64,000 bases of DNA, taken from assembly GCA_914767885.1 (NCBI GenBank), contig CAJZBQ010000035.1, positions 962,052-1,026,051 of the forward strand. Reading direction: 5' to 3'. The DNA comes from Blepharisma stoltei. Lineage: Eukaryota > Ciliophora > Heterotrichea > Heterotrichida > Blepharismidae. The notes under the pieces are model-generated. The model ran no database searches and was not told where the DNA came from. It was given only the letters and a program-made list of their open reading frames with translations. A program made the position numbers and the translations under genes. Positions 54,769 to 64,000 of this stretch are shown here, one piece after another (positions within the stretch are counted from its first letter, which is position 1; each line of letters begins with the position of its first letter).

Positions 54769-55206
54769 TTAAACTGCATACATATGCGTCCACATCCTAG
54801 CTATTCTTTCATATTCCTCTTTATCAGCGCTTCTGACTGCAGTTGCATCATTAAGGTATCCATCCTCAGTGCTAGGTTCACTCATCAGCACACAAATGCT
54901 ATCAAGGATCGATTTTACTGTTGTTGTGCTTTGCCACTTGTAATTAAGCAGCATTGTGCAAGCTTTGCCGTTCGAGTCCACGTTTGGATGGAAAATAATC
55001 GTTTTGAAGTAAAACTCTGGAGGACTTTGAGGGAAATCTTGAGGGAAAAGAATCTCAAATTGGAATCTTCCGCCTTCAAAAGGAGTTTCTGGTGGGCCTA
55101 TTAGTACCCCACCTCAGTGATAGAAATCATTGTTGATTAAATAAACTAATAAACCGTCAGTTGGATCTTCACAAAATTTTGCGAAATCGGCCTGGAGCTT
55201 TTGCAT
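54769..55206 (-). CDS. E2 ubiquitin-conjugating enzyme 5 (intact)
   Basis: 145 residues from ATG 55206 (MQKLQADFAKFCEDPTDGLL) to TAA 54769. An in-frame ATG at 55239 would add 11 residues, but the inner start matches the other E2s. Landmarks: YHWGGVLIGPPETPFEGGRF (W is TGA), FPQSPPEFYFKT, FHPNVDSNGKACTMLL (active-site Cys 83), EPSTEDGYLNDATAV, ending WTHMYAV. The WxP loop is changed to KWQSTTTV, and the C-terminal helix is diverged from E2-2 and E2-6. It faces away from the E1 gene across a MITE. Confidence 0.93.
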
Positions 55207-55422
55207 ATATGTAGAATTATAAATAATAATTTTTTGCATTAGGGCCATAAAGAAATTAAAAAGTTTAAAATAAATGAATTAGGAAATGCATCTTGTGTTT
55301 TTATTGCTTCATTCTTATATGATAGAGTCTTCATGTCTTTCGCTAACTATTTTTCTATTTATCCAGAAATTGCTAAATTAGTCTTAAGTCCCTTAATATT
55401 TCTGGACTCAGGAATTTTGCCT

Positions 55423-55735
55423 AACTCCCCCTCCCGTGAGTAAACAAACCATTAGAAAAATCCCTATTATTTGACCAAAAACCCACCCAACAAAAAATTT
55501 TTTAATTGAAAATTATTTTTATGAAAAAATGGTGATATATAAGTGATAATTAGTAAAATAAAATCTCTAGTTAATTCCATTTAATTAACAGCTTGCATTT
55601 TAAAATACAAATTTAATAAATTAAATTAATATTTGCTTTCCGGTTTTTGAGAATTGGGATTTTATTTCGAAAAAAATTACAATAAATTTATATAGAGAAC
55701 AAAATTTTTTTTTTGCTCACAAGGGGGGTAAGCTG
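55423..55735 (+). mobile_element. MITE-like repeat between E2-5 and E1
   Basis: CTCCCCCTCCCGTGAGTAAA at the left, core with GTGATATATAAGTGATAATT, and a decayed right hairpin (TTTTTGCTCACAAGGGGGGT). It sits 100 bp upstream of the E1 start codon, so it could affect that promoter unless eliminated. Confidence 0.75.
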
Positions 55736-55835
55736 ATTTTCCCATAAACCCATCCTTACTTTACCTCGTTGCTCATATTTTCATCTTTATTCACACTTTT
55801 AACTGAGAACTAAGGATTCTACATTTTTGTTAATA

Positions 55836-58800
55836 ATGTCAAGTCAAGATCATCTCTATTCGCGCTCAATCGCTGCTATTGGTATGACGACTCAAAAAAA
55901 GCTTTTCACCATCCGAGTCTTGATTTCTGGTCTCCGAGGAGTCGGTCTAGAAATCGCTAAAAACTTGATCTTAGCTGGTCTCAATACAGTAACTTTGCAT
56001 GATGATTCTATAATTTCGCTTTATGACTTAGGGACCAACTTTTACATAAGCGAGTCTCATATAAACCAAAACCGAGCTGAATCAGTTGTCTCCAAACTCC
56101 AAGAACTCAACCCAAACGTCTCAGTAAACATCCATAAAGGAGAAATTACCCAAGAAGTTATTTCTCAACACTCATTGGTGCTTCTTACAGAAAGTGATGG
56201 CGCCACGCTCAGAAGGGTGAATTCCATTTGCAGAGAGCTAAGTCCTCAAGTAGGTTTTGTGTCTGTTGAAGCCTGAGGAGTAGCTGGGCACATTTTTGTG
56301 GATTTTGGGGACAATTTCGAAGTTTCTGATAGAAATGGGACAGACCTGAAGAGTTATTTGATTACCAATATAAGCAAAAGCAATCCTGGAGTAGTAATGA
56401 TAGATGAGAAGCAAAGGCAAATGCTTCAGAATGGAGAATATGTAAGGTTCAAAGAAGTGGAAGGAATGACTCCTCTTAATGATGGCAGAGAACGAATGGT
56501 GACTTATATAGACCAGCACAGCTTTTCAATAGATGAAGATACCACAGAATACCCAGATTATGTAAAATATGGAATCGTTGAAGAGGTCAGAAAACCTTTC
56601 CATTATGATTTTCGGCCTTATGAAGTTTCTATTAAAAATCCTGAAGAATTAAAGCCTTTCATACAGTCTGATTACTCAAAAGAAAACAGGCCTCCTCATC
56701 TACATTTAGCTATGCTTGCTATCAGAAAATTCCAAGAAGTTCATGGATTTCTCCCTGAAGTCCACAATGAAGACCACGCAAATCTCTGTGTGATTTATGC
56801 AAGGGAAATCAGAGAGGTTTCTTCACAAGAGTTTGGCATAGATGCAATTGATGAATCCATCATCAAAAACGTCGCGAAGTATGCAAGACTGCAAATTCCT
56901 CCAGTTACTTCAATATTTGGAGGAATTGCGGCTCAAGAAGTCATAAAATTCACTGGAAAATTTACTCCAATCCAGCAGTGGTTTCATATAGACTGGTTTG
57001 AGCTAATCCAGCCAACTGCAAGCATTGTTGACTCAAGGTATCATGATCTCCAAGCCATTATTGGAGAAGAAGGAGTCAATAAGCTTAAATCAGTCAATTT
57101 ATTTATGGTCGGGTCTGGGGCTTTGGGATGTGAATTGCTAAAGCTTTTTGCATTGTCTGGAATTTGCTGTGGGTCTGGAGAACTTACTGTCACTGACGAC
57201 GATAACATAGAAGTCTCCAATCTGACGAGACAGTTTTTATTCAACATGACTAATGTGGGACAATCCAAAAGTGAATGCGCCACAAGGATAGCGAAAATTA
57301 TGAACCCAGAAATTAACGTCACTGCTTTGAAAAACAGAGTTTGCCCAGAAACAGAAAACTTGTTTAACGATAGGTTTTGGGGGAAATTAAATGCAGTTTT
57401 TGGGGCTGTGGATAATGTACATGCACGAGTTTATGTAGATTCTAAATGTGTTTGGTATAAAAAGCCACTCTTTGAAAGCGGAACAGAAGGGACAAAAGCG
57501 AATTCTCAAGTAATCATTCCGTTTTTAACTCAAACATATTCAGATATTCCACAAATGTCTGAAGAGAAAATCCCTGAGTGTACTTTAAAGTCTTTTCCAT
57601 ATGCAATTTCTCACTGTATTGAGTGGTCTCGAGAAAAATTGTCAGATTACTTTACTTCTGGCCCTGGAGAGCTAAATAAGTACTTGGAAAACCCTGAGGC
57701 TTATATGCAAAAACTACGAAGCATGAGGAACGCTGCAATGCAAGTTACCCAGCTAAAGCAGCTAAAAGAATATTTAGAGCTTTCTAAAATAAGCAGCTTT
57801 GACGATTGTATTGCTGTCGCAAGACAAAAACTTAATGAGCTATTTAATGAAGAAATTAGATCATTATTACATCAATTTCCCCCTGATGCAAAATGGTCAG
57901 AAGGTGGCGATTTTTGGTCAGGAACCAGGAGATTACCTGAGCCTTGCATTTTTGACACAGAAAAAGAAGATCATATAGGATTTATAGAAGCTTATGCAAA
58001 TTTGGTAGCCTTTAACCTTAACATTCCACAGAATAGAGACAGGAATTACATAAAAGAAGTGGTGTCTAAGGTCCAAGTTAGGGAGTTTGTCCCAAGAAAA
58101 GTCTATATACAATTAGAAAATAGCGAGGATCAGCAGCCGCAACCAACAGGAGAAACTGACATAAAATTAAGAGAAGAATTGCTGAGCTGGACTGAAGGAT
58201 TTTCATTAGAAAATGCCAAGCCTATGACACCAATTGCATTTGAAAAAGATGATGATACTAATTTCCACATTGATTTTATCCACACTGCTTCAAATTTGAG
58301 GGCAAATAATTACAAAATTTCAACTATAGAAAGGCACAAAACCAAGGTTATTGCTGGAAAAATCATCCCAGCTCTTGCAACTACAACTGCAGTTATTGCG
58401 GGAATCGGGGTAGCTGAATTTATTAAATATACTCTTGAGTTAGAATTAGAAAAAATGAGGGATAGCTTTATGAACTTGGCGAGTCCGTTTATCCTTTTCC
58501 CAGAACCTCGGCCTGCAATAGTGATTAAATCTGTTGAATATGATGAAATTTTAGCTGCTCCCAAGAGGGCATATAATGACGGCTTTACCAAATGGGACGA
58601 TATTGTCATTGATGGGCCTTGCACAATGGGAGAGCTAGTTGACACTTTGAAAGAAAAATACAAGGTTTCCCCATTGCAGATTGCCTGTGGAAAGTTCTGC
58701 TTGTTTAATCAATATTCAAGAGATAAGTAGGATTGACTGCTTTGGTACCACCCTTCCGCTTGTCAAATTTTGATGAGGATTTTAGGCTTTGTTTCTTTAG

Positions 58801-59025
58801 TCATGTGTGTGAAAAGAATTTACATGCAGAAGGAATTTATCAAAATAATCTGTACATAATAATAAAGATGAGCTACTTAAAAGAGAAGTTTATGAGCTAT
58901 ACAAAGAAATTAGTGGAGACAAAACAGAGGGTAAAACGTCGGTTGGTCTCATATTATTTGCAGTCTCAGTTGAAGATAAAGCTCAAATGATGCTTCCACC
59001 TTTGAAGTATATTTTCAGTCATTAA
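55836..59025 (+). CDS. UBA1: UBA1-like ubiquitin-activating enzyme E1
   Basis: After removal of one 139-bp insert the frame from ATG 55836 to TAA 59023 encodes 1016 residues, normal for UBA1. The inactive adenylation half carries VLISGLRGVGLEIAKNLILA (about 28-48). The active half carries FMVGSGALGCELLKLFAL (about 423-440) and TRQFLF. The catalytic cysteine lies in PECTLKSFP (Cys about 582). FEKDDDTNFHIDFIHTASNL and RHKTKVIAGKIIPALATTTA follow, and the ubiquitin-fold domain ends KREVYELYKEISGDK...LPPLKYIFSH. E1 adenylates a Gly-Gly terminus and passes it to E2. Only one Trp is TGA (EAWGVAG, 56275); the rest checked are TGG. It may serve ordinary ubiquitin, the local UBLs, or both. Confidence 0.96.
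58724..58862. mobile_element. 139-bp IES near the 3' end of the E1 gene
   Basis: TA-bounded (58724 and 58863; ends at 58860 or 58857 also keep the frame). It begins with TAAGTAG, giving an immediate stop. Removal joins NQYSRD to KDELLKREVYELYKE within the ubiquitin-fold domain. Without excision the last 50 residues are lost. Confidence 0.92.
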
Positions 59026-59580
59026 CATTTAATTAAAATAAAGTTATTTAATATAAGCATGATTGTTAAATTTTCAAAGCAGCACTATATTCTTATAACT
59101 TAAGCTTCACAAAAGCTTAAGTATCCTTTTTAGTACTTAATGTAACAAAGCATATATCGAAGTATTATTTCGCTTATTATTAGTTTAAATATTTAACAAT
59201 TTATAAAGATAGAAAATTAGATCATTTATTTTCCATTTTTACTTAATCCCATCCTAATGGAACGAATCCTGATCAAGCAATCTTCGTGTGGTCAGTACAA
59301 ACCCACTACTCTGCCTCGCTTCGAGCCCAGCTGCTATTATTGATAATAATGAATAGTAGAGTTATGAGTATTTTAATTCGATTTCTAGCATATTTGCTAT
59401 ATATTCCAAGTATATCACTTATTATTGCAGAGTAAAATTTTCATATTGAAAAATTTTTTAAAAATAATTAAGTTACACACATTTTTTTTTAGAAATTTTG
59501 ACTCTATTTTTGATTAGACATCGGATCATTCAATTAATGATGGACGGGAGTTAATTTTATTAATTAATTGTAGATTTGAA
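59026..59580. other. Intergenic, nothing recognised
   Basis: AT-rich, with a TTAAGCTTCACAAAAGCTTAA hairpin near 59099-59120 that could act at the 3' end of the E1 transcript. No gene or repeat family member was seen. Confidence 0.4.
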
Positions 59581-61596
59581 ATGAAAATTCCTGAGGATCA
59601 GAAATACTGAGATTTATGCGCATCTATTTGCTTAATTAATACTATATCAGAATATCTTCATAATGATGAAGATCAAATTAGCAGTTTAATGCAAATAGAG
59701 CAAGCTCTAAAAGATTCTCAAAAATTTAACTTGAAAGAAGAATCAATAAAACAGCTGTGAGATCATACTGAAACGAAAAAAGATAGCATTTGAAGCTGGC
59801 TCAACATTATTTTGGATGGTTGTTATCTATGAAATTTGCTTTTTTATCGAGAAGAAAATACAACTTATATTTCTTCATTAAATTATTGAAAGTTAGCCTG
59901 AGGGGAATATATGAAAAATAAGTCTGCTTACTTAGCTTGTATCAGCAGTACAGATAAGCCTAAAGTCTTATTAGAAAATAGCTATGGTAAATTCTTGCTG
60001 GTGTTAGCATTTTCTAATTCTGAAAAAATTATGTATTATTTTAAGAAAAATTCATGATTTGCGTTAGGGAATAGAGAAGAAAGCATGGTAACTTTTCTCC
60101 CTGATATGTATTTATTGTACATAAGAACGGAAGATTGTCAATTTCACGAAGATATTAATTACGCTGAACAATTTTTGATTTTGAATAGCATGGATAACCT
60201 ATCAATTTTTTCAAAATTGGAACATTCATATTATTCTGAGCGATATGAGAAATCAAGAGACATAGAGACATTGACTAACGAAAATGATATTCTTAAAAAA
60301 TCGCTCAATAAAGAAGCACATAAATATTCGGAGAGACTTGAGAATCAAGAAAGAGATATAGAAAGATTGACTGCTGAGAATGAAACTCTTAACAAATCAG
60401 TAAATGAAGCTTCAGGTGCAATGTCAAAACAAAAATCTGAAATTGAAAAACTTAAAAATGAAATTTCTAATTTAAAACAGCTATTAAATAATAAAGAAAG
60501 AGAAGCAGAAAATCTAGAAAAAGCTAATAAAGCATTGGAATCTGAGCTCAACAAGCAAAAGCAAAGCAATAACTCGCTCCAAAGTGAATATGATAAGTTA
60601 ATGCAGTATAATAATAATTTATCTTCGAAAAACAAAGAGCAAGTGCAATCCGAGCTTGAAAAGTTTTATAGCAAGATAAATCAAGCCTGTGATGAACTTA
60701 ATCAAGGCATAATCTCAACAATTCATTGTCCAGAAGCTGAACTAGTTCGTAAAGATCACACCCTCAAACAGTATGACCTTTCAGCAAGTTCTCATTTGAA
60801 AGAATCAAAAACTTCTATATTTCCTAATATTAAACAGGGAATTCCCAATCTCGGAAACACTTGCTATTTGAACTCAGTTTTGCAAATCTTCGCAAGCACA
60901 AATACGCTTTTTGAATTTATTGGTACAAAAGAGGATAGCTTGTCAATAGCCTTATATAATGTTCTTTTAGCTATTCGAATGGGAAGCTTTGAAGCATTAG
61001 TAAGATCATTAAAATCAGAGATTGACGCAGTCTTTCCGATGTTCTTGCATGGAGAGCAACAGGATGCAAAAGAACTACTCGTAACACTATTTGATCATAC
61101 TTTAGATGCAAGAGCAAAATCATTATTCTCTTTTTGCTACCATGAGAAGCTGCCTTGCGATAACTGCGGAAAAGTATCACTTCTAATAAGGGAGGAAAAT
61201 TTACTTCTTATTCCAAGCCATGAAACAAGTATTACATCTTTTCTTAATAAAATAACAGAACCAAAAAGCATTCAAGGTCAAGGACTGAAATGTGAATCAT
61301 GCAATCAATTTTCAATTTTTAAAACAGAAATCACTAGTATTGAGTCTCCACATTACTTAATTTTCTACTTGTCTAGGTCAGAAAATGGAAACCCAAGGCC
61401 TTATAATTTTTTAGAAGAGACTTTAACATTAAATAGCCAAACTTACTGCTTGTATGGAGTTATTTGCTATTATAAGAATGGAAATGGAGGGCACTATACA
61501 GCATTTACAAGGGATGGAGACCAATGGAACAATTATAATGACAATATTGTTGGAATTAAAACCTTTGACCAAAATGATGCTTATTTAGGGTGTTAG
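59581..61596 (+). CDS. USP-type (C19) ubiquitin-specific protease E, truncated by the telomere
   Basis: From ATG 59581 (MKIPEDQKYWDLCASICLIN) the frame is open, with many TGA-Trp codons, through an N-terminal domain, a long coiled coil (about residues 225-375) and the protease: QGIPNLGNTCYLNSVLQIFA (Cys about 428), GEQQDAKELL, two CxxC pairs (CDNC, CESC), YGVICYYKNGNGGHYTAFTR (His) and WNNYNDNIV. It reaches NDAY and then enters TTAGGGTG repeats, reading LGC-stop. Paralogues end AYMLFYK, so about seven residues are missing. The catalytic triad survives. It lacks the 15-nt intron found in the other USPs. Confidence 0.93.
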
Positions 61597-64000
61597 GGTG
61601 TTAGGGTGTTAGGGTGTTAGGGTGTTAGGGTGTTAGGGTGTTAGGGTGTTAGGGTGTTAGGGTGTTAGGGTGTTAGGGTGTTAGGGTGTTAGGGTGTTAG
61701 GGGTGTTAGGGTGTTAGGGTGTTAGGGTGTTAGGGTGTTAGGGTGTTAGGGGTGTTAGGGTGTTAGGGTGTTAGGGTGTTAGGGTGTTAGGGTGTTAGGG
61801 TGTTAGGGTGTTAGGGTGTTAGGGTGTTAGGGTGTTTAGGGTGTTAGGGTGTTAGGGTGTTAGGGTGTTAGGGTGTTAGGGTAGGTGTTAGGGTGTTAGG
61901 GTGTTAGGGTGTTAGGGTGTTAGGGTGTTAGGGTGTTAGGGTGTTAGGTGTTAGGGTGTTAGGGTGTTAGGGTGTTAGGGTGTTAGGGTGTTAGGGTGTT
62001 AGGGTGTTAGGGTGTTAGGGTGTTAGGGTGTTAGGGTGTTAGGGTGTTAGGGTGTTAGGGTGTTAGGGTGTTAGGGTGTTAGGGTGTTAGGGTGTTAGGG
62101 TGTTAGGGTGTTAGGGTGTTAGGGTGTTAGGGTGTTAGGGTGTTAGGGTGTTAGGGTGTTAGGGTGTTAGGGTGTTAGGGTGTTAGGGTGTTAGGGTGTT
62201 AGGGTGTTAGGGTGTTAGGGTGTTAGGGTGTTAGGGTGTTAGGGTGTTAGGGTGTTAGGGTGTTAGGGTGTTAGGGTGTTAGGGTGTTAGGGTGTTAGGG
62301 TGTTAGGGTGTTAGGGTGTTAGGGTGTTAGGGTGTTAGGGTGTTAGGGTGTTAGGGTGTTAGGGTGTTAGGGTGTTAGGGTGTTAGGGTGTTAGGGTGTT
62401 AGGGTGTTAGGGTGTTAGGGTGTTAGGGTGTTAGGGTGTTAGGGTGTTAGGGTGTTAGGGTGTTAGGGTGTTAGGGTGTTAGGGTGTTAGGGTGTTAGGG
62501 TGTTAGGGTGTTAGGGTGTTAGGGTGTTAGGGTGTTAGGGTGTTAGGGTGTTAGGGGTGTTAGGGGTGTTAGGGTGTTAGGGTGTTAGGGTGTTAGGGTG
62601 TTAGGGTGTTAGGGTGTTAGGGTGTTAGGGTGTTAGGGTGTTAGGGTGTTAGGGTGTTAGGTGTTAGGGTGTTAGGGTGTTAGGGTGTTAGGGTGTTAGG
62701 GTGTTAGGGTGTTAGGGTGTTAGGGTGTTAGGGTGTTAGGGTGTTAGGGTGTTAGGGTGTTAGGGTGTTAGGGTGTTAGGGTGTTAGGGTGTTAGGGTGT
62801 TAGGGTGTTAGGGTGTTAGGGTGTTAGGGTGTTAGGGTGTTAGGGTGTTAGGGTGTTAGGGTGTTAGGGTGTTAGGGTGTTTAGGGTGTTAGGGTGTTAG
62901 GGTGTTAGGGTGTTAGGGTGTTAGGGTGTTAGGGTGTTAGGGTGTTAGGGTGTTAGGGTGTTAGGGTGTTAGGGTGTTAGGGTGTTAGGGTGTTAGGGTG
63001 TTAGGGTGTTAGGGTGTTAGGGTGTTAGGGTGTTAGGGTGTTAGGGTGTTAGGGTGTTAGGGTGTTAGGGTGTTAGGGTGTTAGGGTGTTAGGGTGTTAG
63101 GGTGTTAGGGTGTTAGGGTGTTAGGGTGTTAGGGTGTTAGGGTGTTAGGGTGTTAGGGTGTTAGGGTGTTAGGGTGTTAGGGTGTTAGGGTGTTAGGGTG
63201 TTAGGGTGTTAGGGTGTTAGGGTGTTAGGGTGTTAGGGTGTTAGGGTGTTAGGGTGTTAGGGTGTTAGGGTGTTAGGGTGTTAGGGTGTTAGGGTGTTAG
63301 GGTGTTAGGGTGTTAGGGTGTTAGGGTGTTAGGGTGTTAGGGTGTTAGGGTGTTAGGGTGTTAGGGTGTTAGGGGTGTTAGGGTGTTAGGGTGTTAGGGT
63401 GTTAGGGTGTTAGGGTGTTAGGGTGTTAGGGTGTTAGGGTGTTAGGGTGTTAGGGTGTTAGGGTGTTAGGGTGTTAGGGTGTTAGGGTGTTAGGGTGTTA
63501 GGGTGTTAGGGTGTTAGGGTGTTAGGGTGTTAGGGTGTTAGGGTGTTAGGGTGTTAGGGTGTTAGGGTGTTAGGGGGTGTTAGGGTGTTAGGGTGTTAGG
63601 GTGTTAGGGTGTTAGGGTGTTAGGGTGTTAGGGTGTTAGGGTGTTAGGGTGTTAGGGTGTTAGGGTGTTAGGGTGTTAGGGTGTTAGGGTGTTAGGGTGT
63701 TAGGGTGTTAGGGTGTTAGGGTGTTAGGGTGTTAGGGTGTTAGGGTGTTAGGGTGTTAGGGTGTTAGGGTGTTAGGGTGTTAGGGTGTTAGGGTGTTAGG
63801 GTGTTAGGGTGTTAGGGTGTTAGGGTGTGAGTGTTAGGGGTGTTAGGGTGTTAGGGTGTTAGTGGTGTTAGGGTGTTAGGGTGTTAGGGTGTGTGGTTTA
63901 GGGTGTAGGGGGTGTTAGGGTGGGTTAGGGTGTTAGGGGTGTTAGGGTGTTTAGGGTGTTTGGTGTTAGGGTGTTAGGGTGTTAGCGTGTTAGGGTGTTA
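61585..64000 (+). repeat. Telomere, (TTAGGGTG)n
   Basis: About 2.4 kb, roughly 300 units of TTAGGGTG with the G-rich strand running 5' to 3' to the window end, the polarity of a right-hand chromosome end. A few units are one base longer or shorter (61700, 61749, 61837, 61880, 61948, 62555, 62660, 62880, 63374, 63576), and variants cluster in the last 180 bp. The 8-bp unit matches repeats reported for heterotrich ciliates as best I recall. The length argues for a germline chromosome end rather than the usually shorter somatic telomeres. Confidence 0.97.

Noticed and set aside
34960-61596. Horizontal transfer of a bacterial ubiquitin-like operon.
   Set aside because: The genes have heterotrich introns, UGA-Trp codons, both strands and eukaryotic USP/UBA1 domain orders; they look like endogenous duplications.
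61585-64000. Open reading through the telomeric repeat as a long repeat protein.
   Set aside because: The unit brings a TAG every 24 nt in the USP-E frame; no evidence for coding.

Overview
The window looks like the end of a germline (micronuclear) chromosome of a heterotrich ciliate, most likely Blepharisma or a close relative. Four things point there. (1) The last 2.4 kb is a G-rich telomere of TTAGGGTG units running to the end of the + strand. (2) In many conserved proteins an in-frame TGA falls where Trp is expected, as at 17121, 15411, 36238, 38406, 48264 and 56275, so UGA is read as Trp; UAA and UAG are stops. (3) Spliceosomal introns are 15 nt, GT...AG. (4) Coding frames are interrupted by short AT-flanked, often palindromic inserts whose removal restores the frame exactly, which is how internal eliminated sequences (IESs) behave. 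The DNA is AT-rich with a few GC-rich inserts.

Layout. 1-18.5 kb: duplicated and partly inverted B-box/kelch and MORN-repeat genes (two intact kelch copies in opposite orientation, one wreck, four MORN wrecks), MITE-like repeats, and a Vps10/sortilin receptor gene carrying three IESs. 18.5-28.6 kb: a GH130/GT108-like enzyme (minus), degenerate coding remnants, then a 7-kb minus-strand receptor with Cys-rich repeats, REJ/PKD-like domains, a GPS motif and membrane segments. 28.6-34 kb: a degenerate coiled-coil gene, a FAM161 homologue (cilium/basal body) and a START lipid-binding protein, all minus.

34-61.6 kb is the striking part. Almost every gene belongs to ubiquitin-type conjugation: one full-length UBA1-like E1, four intact and two broken E2s, eight USP-type (C19) deubiquitinases (four intact or nearly so, one truncated by the telomere, three broken), and three tandem ubiquitin-like proteins, two of which end in Gly-Gly plus a short tail in exact register with ubiquitin. 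The only clear outsider is an adaptin-ear-like protein. Together they could activate, conjugate, mature and remove a two-domain modifier of the ISG15/FAT10 type. That functional reading is inference. The last USP gene runs directly into the telomere and lacks its final codons.

Several genes carry single-base frameshifts at A or T homopolymers. Some may be assembly errors rather than real lesions, so pseudogene calls resting only on those are provisional.
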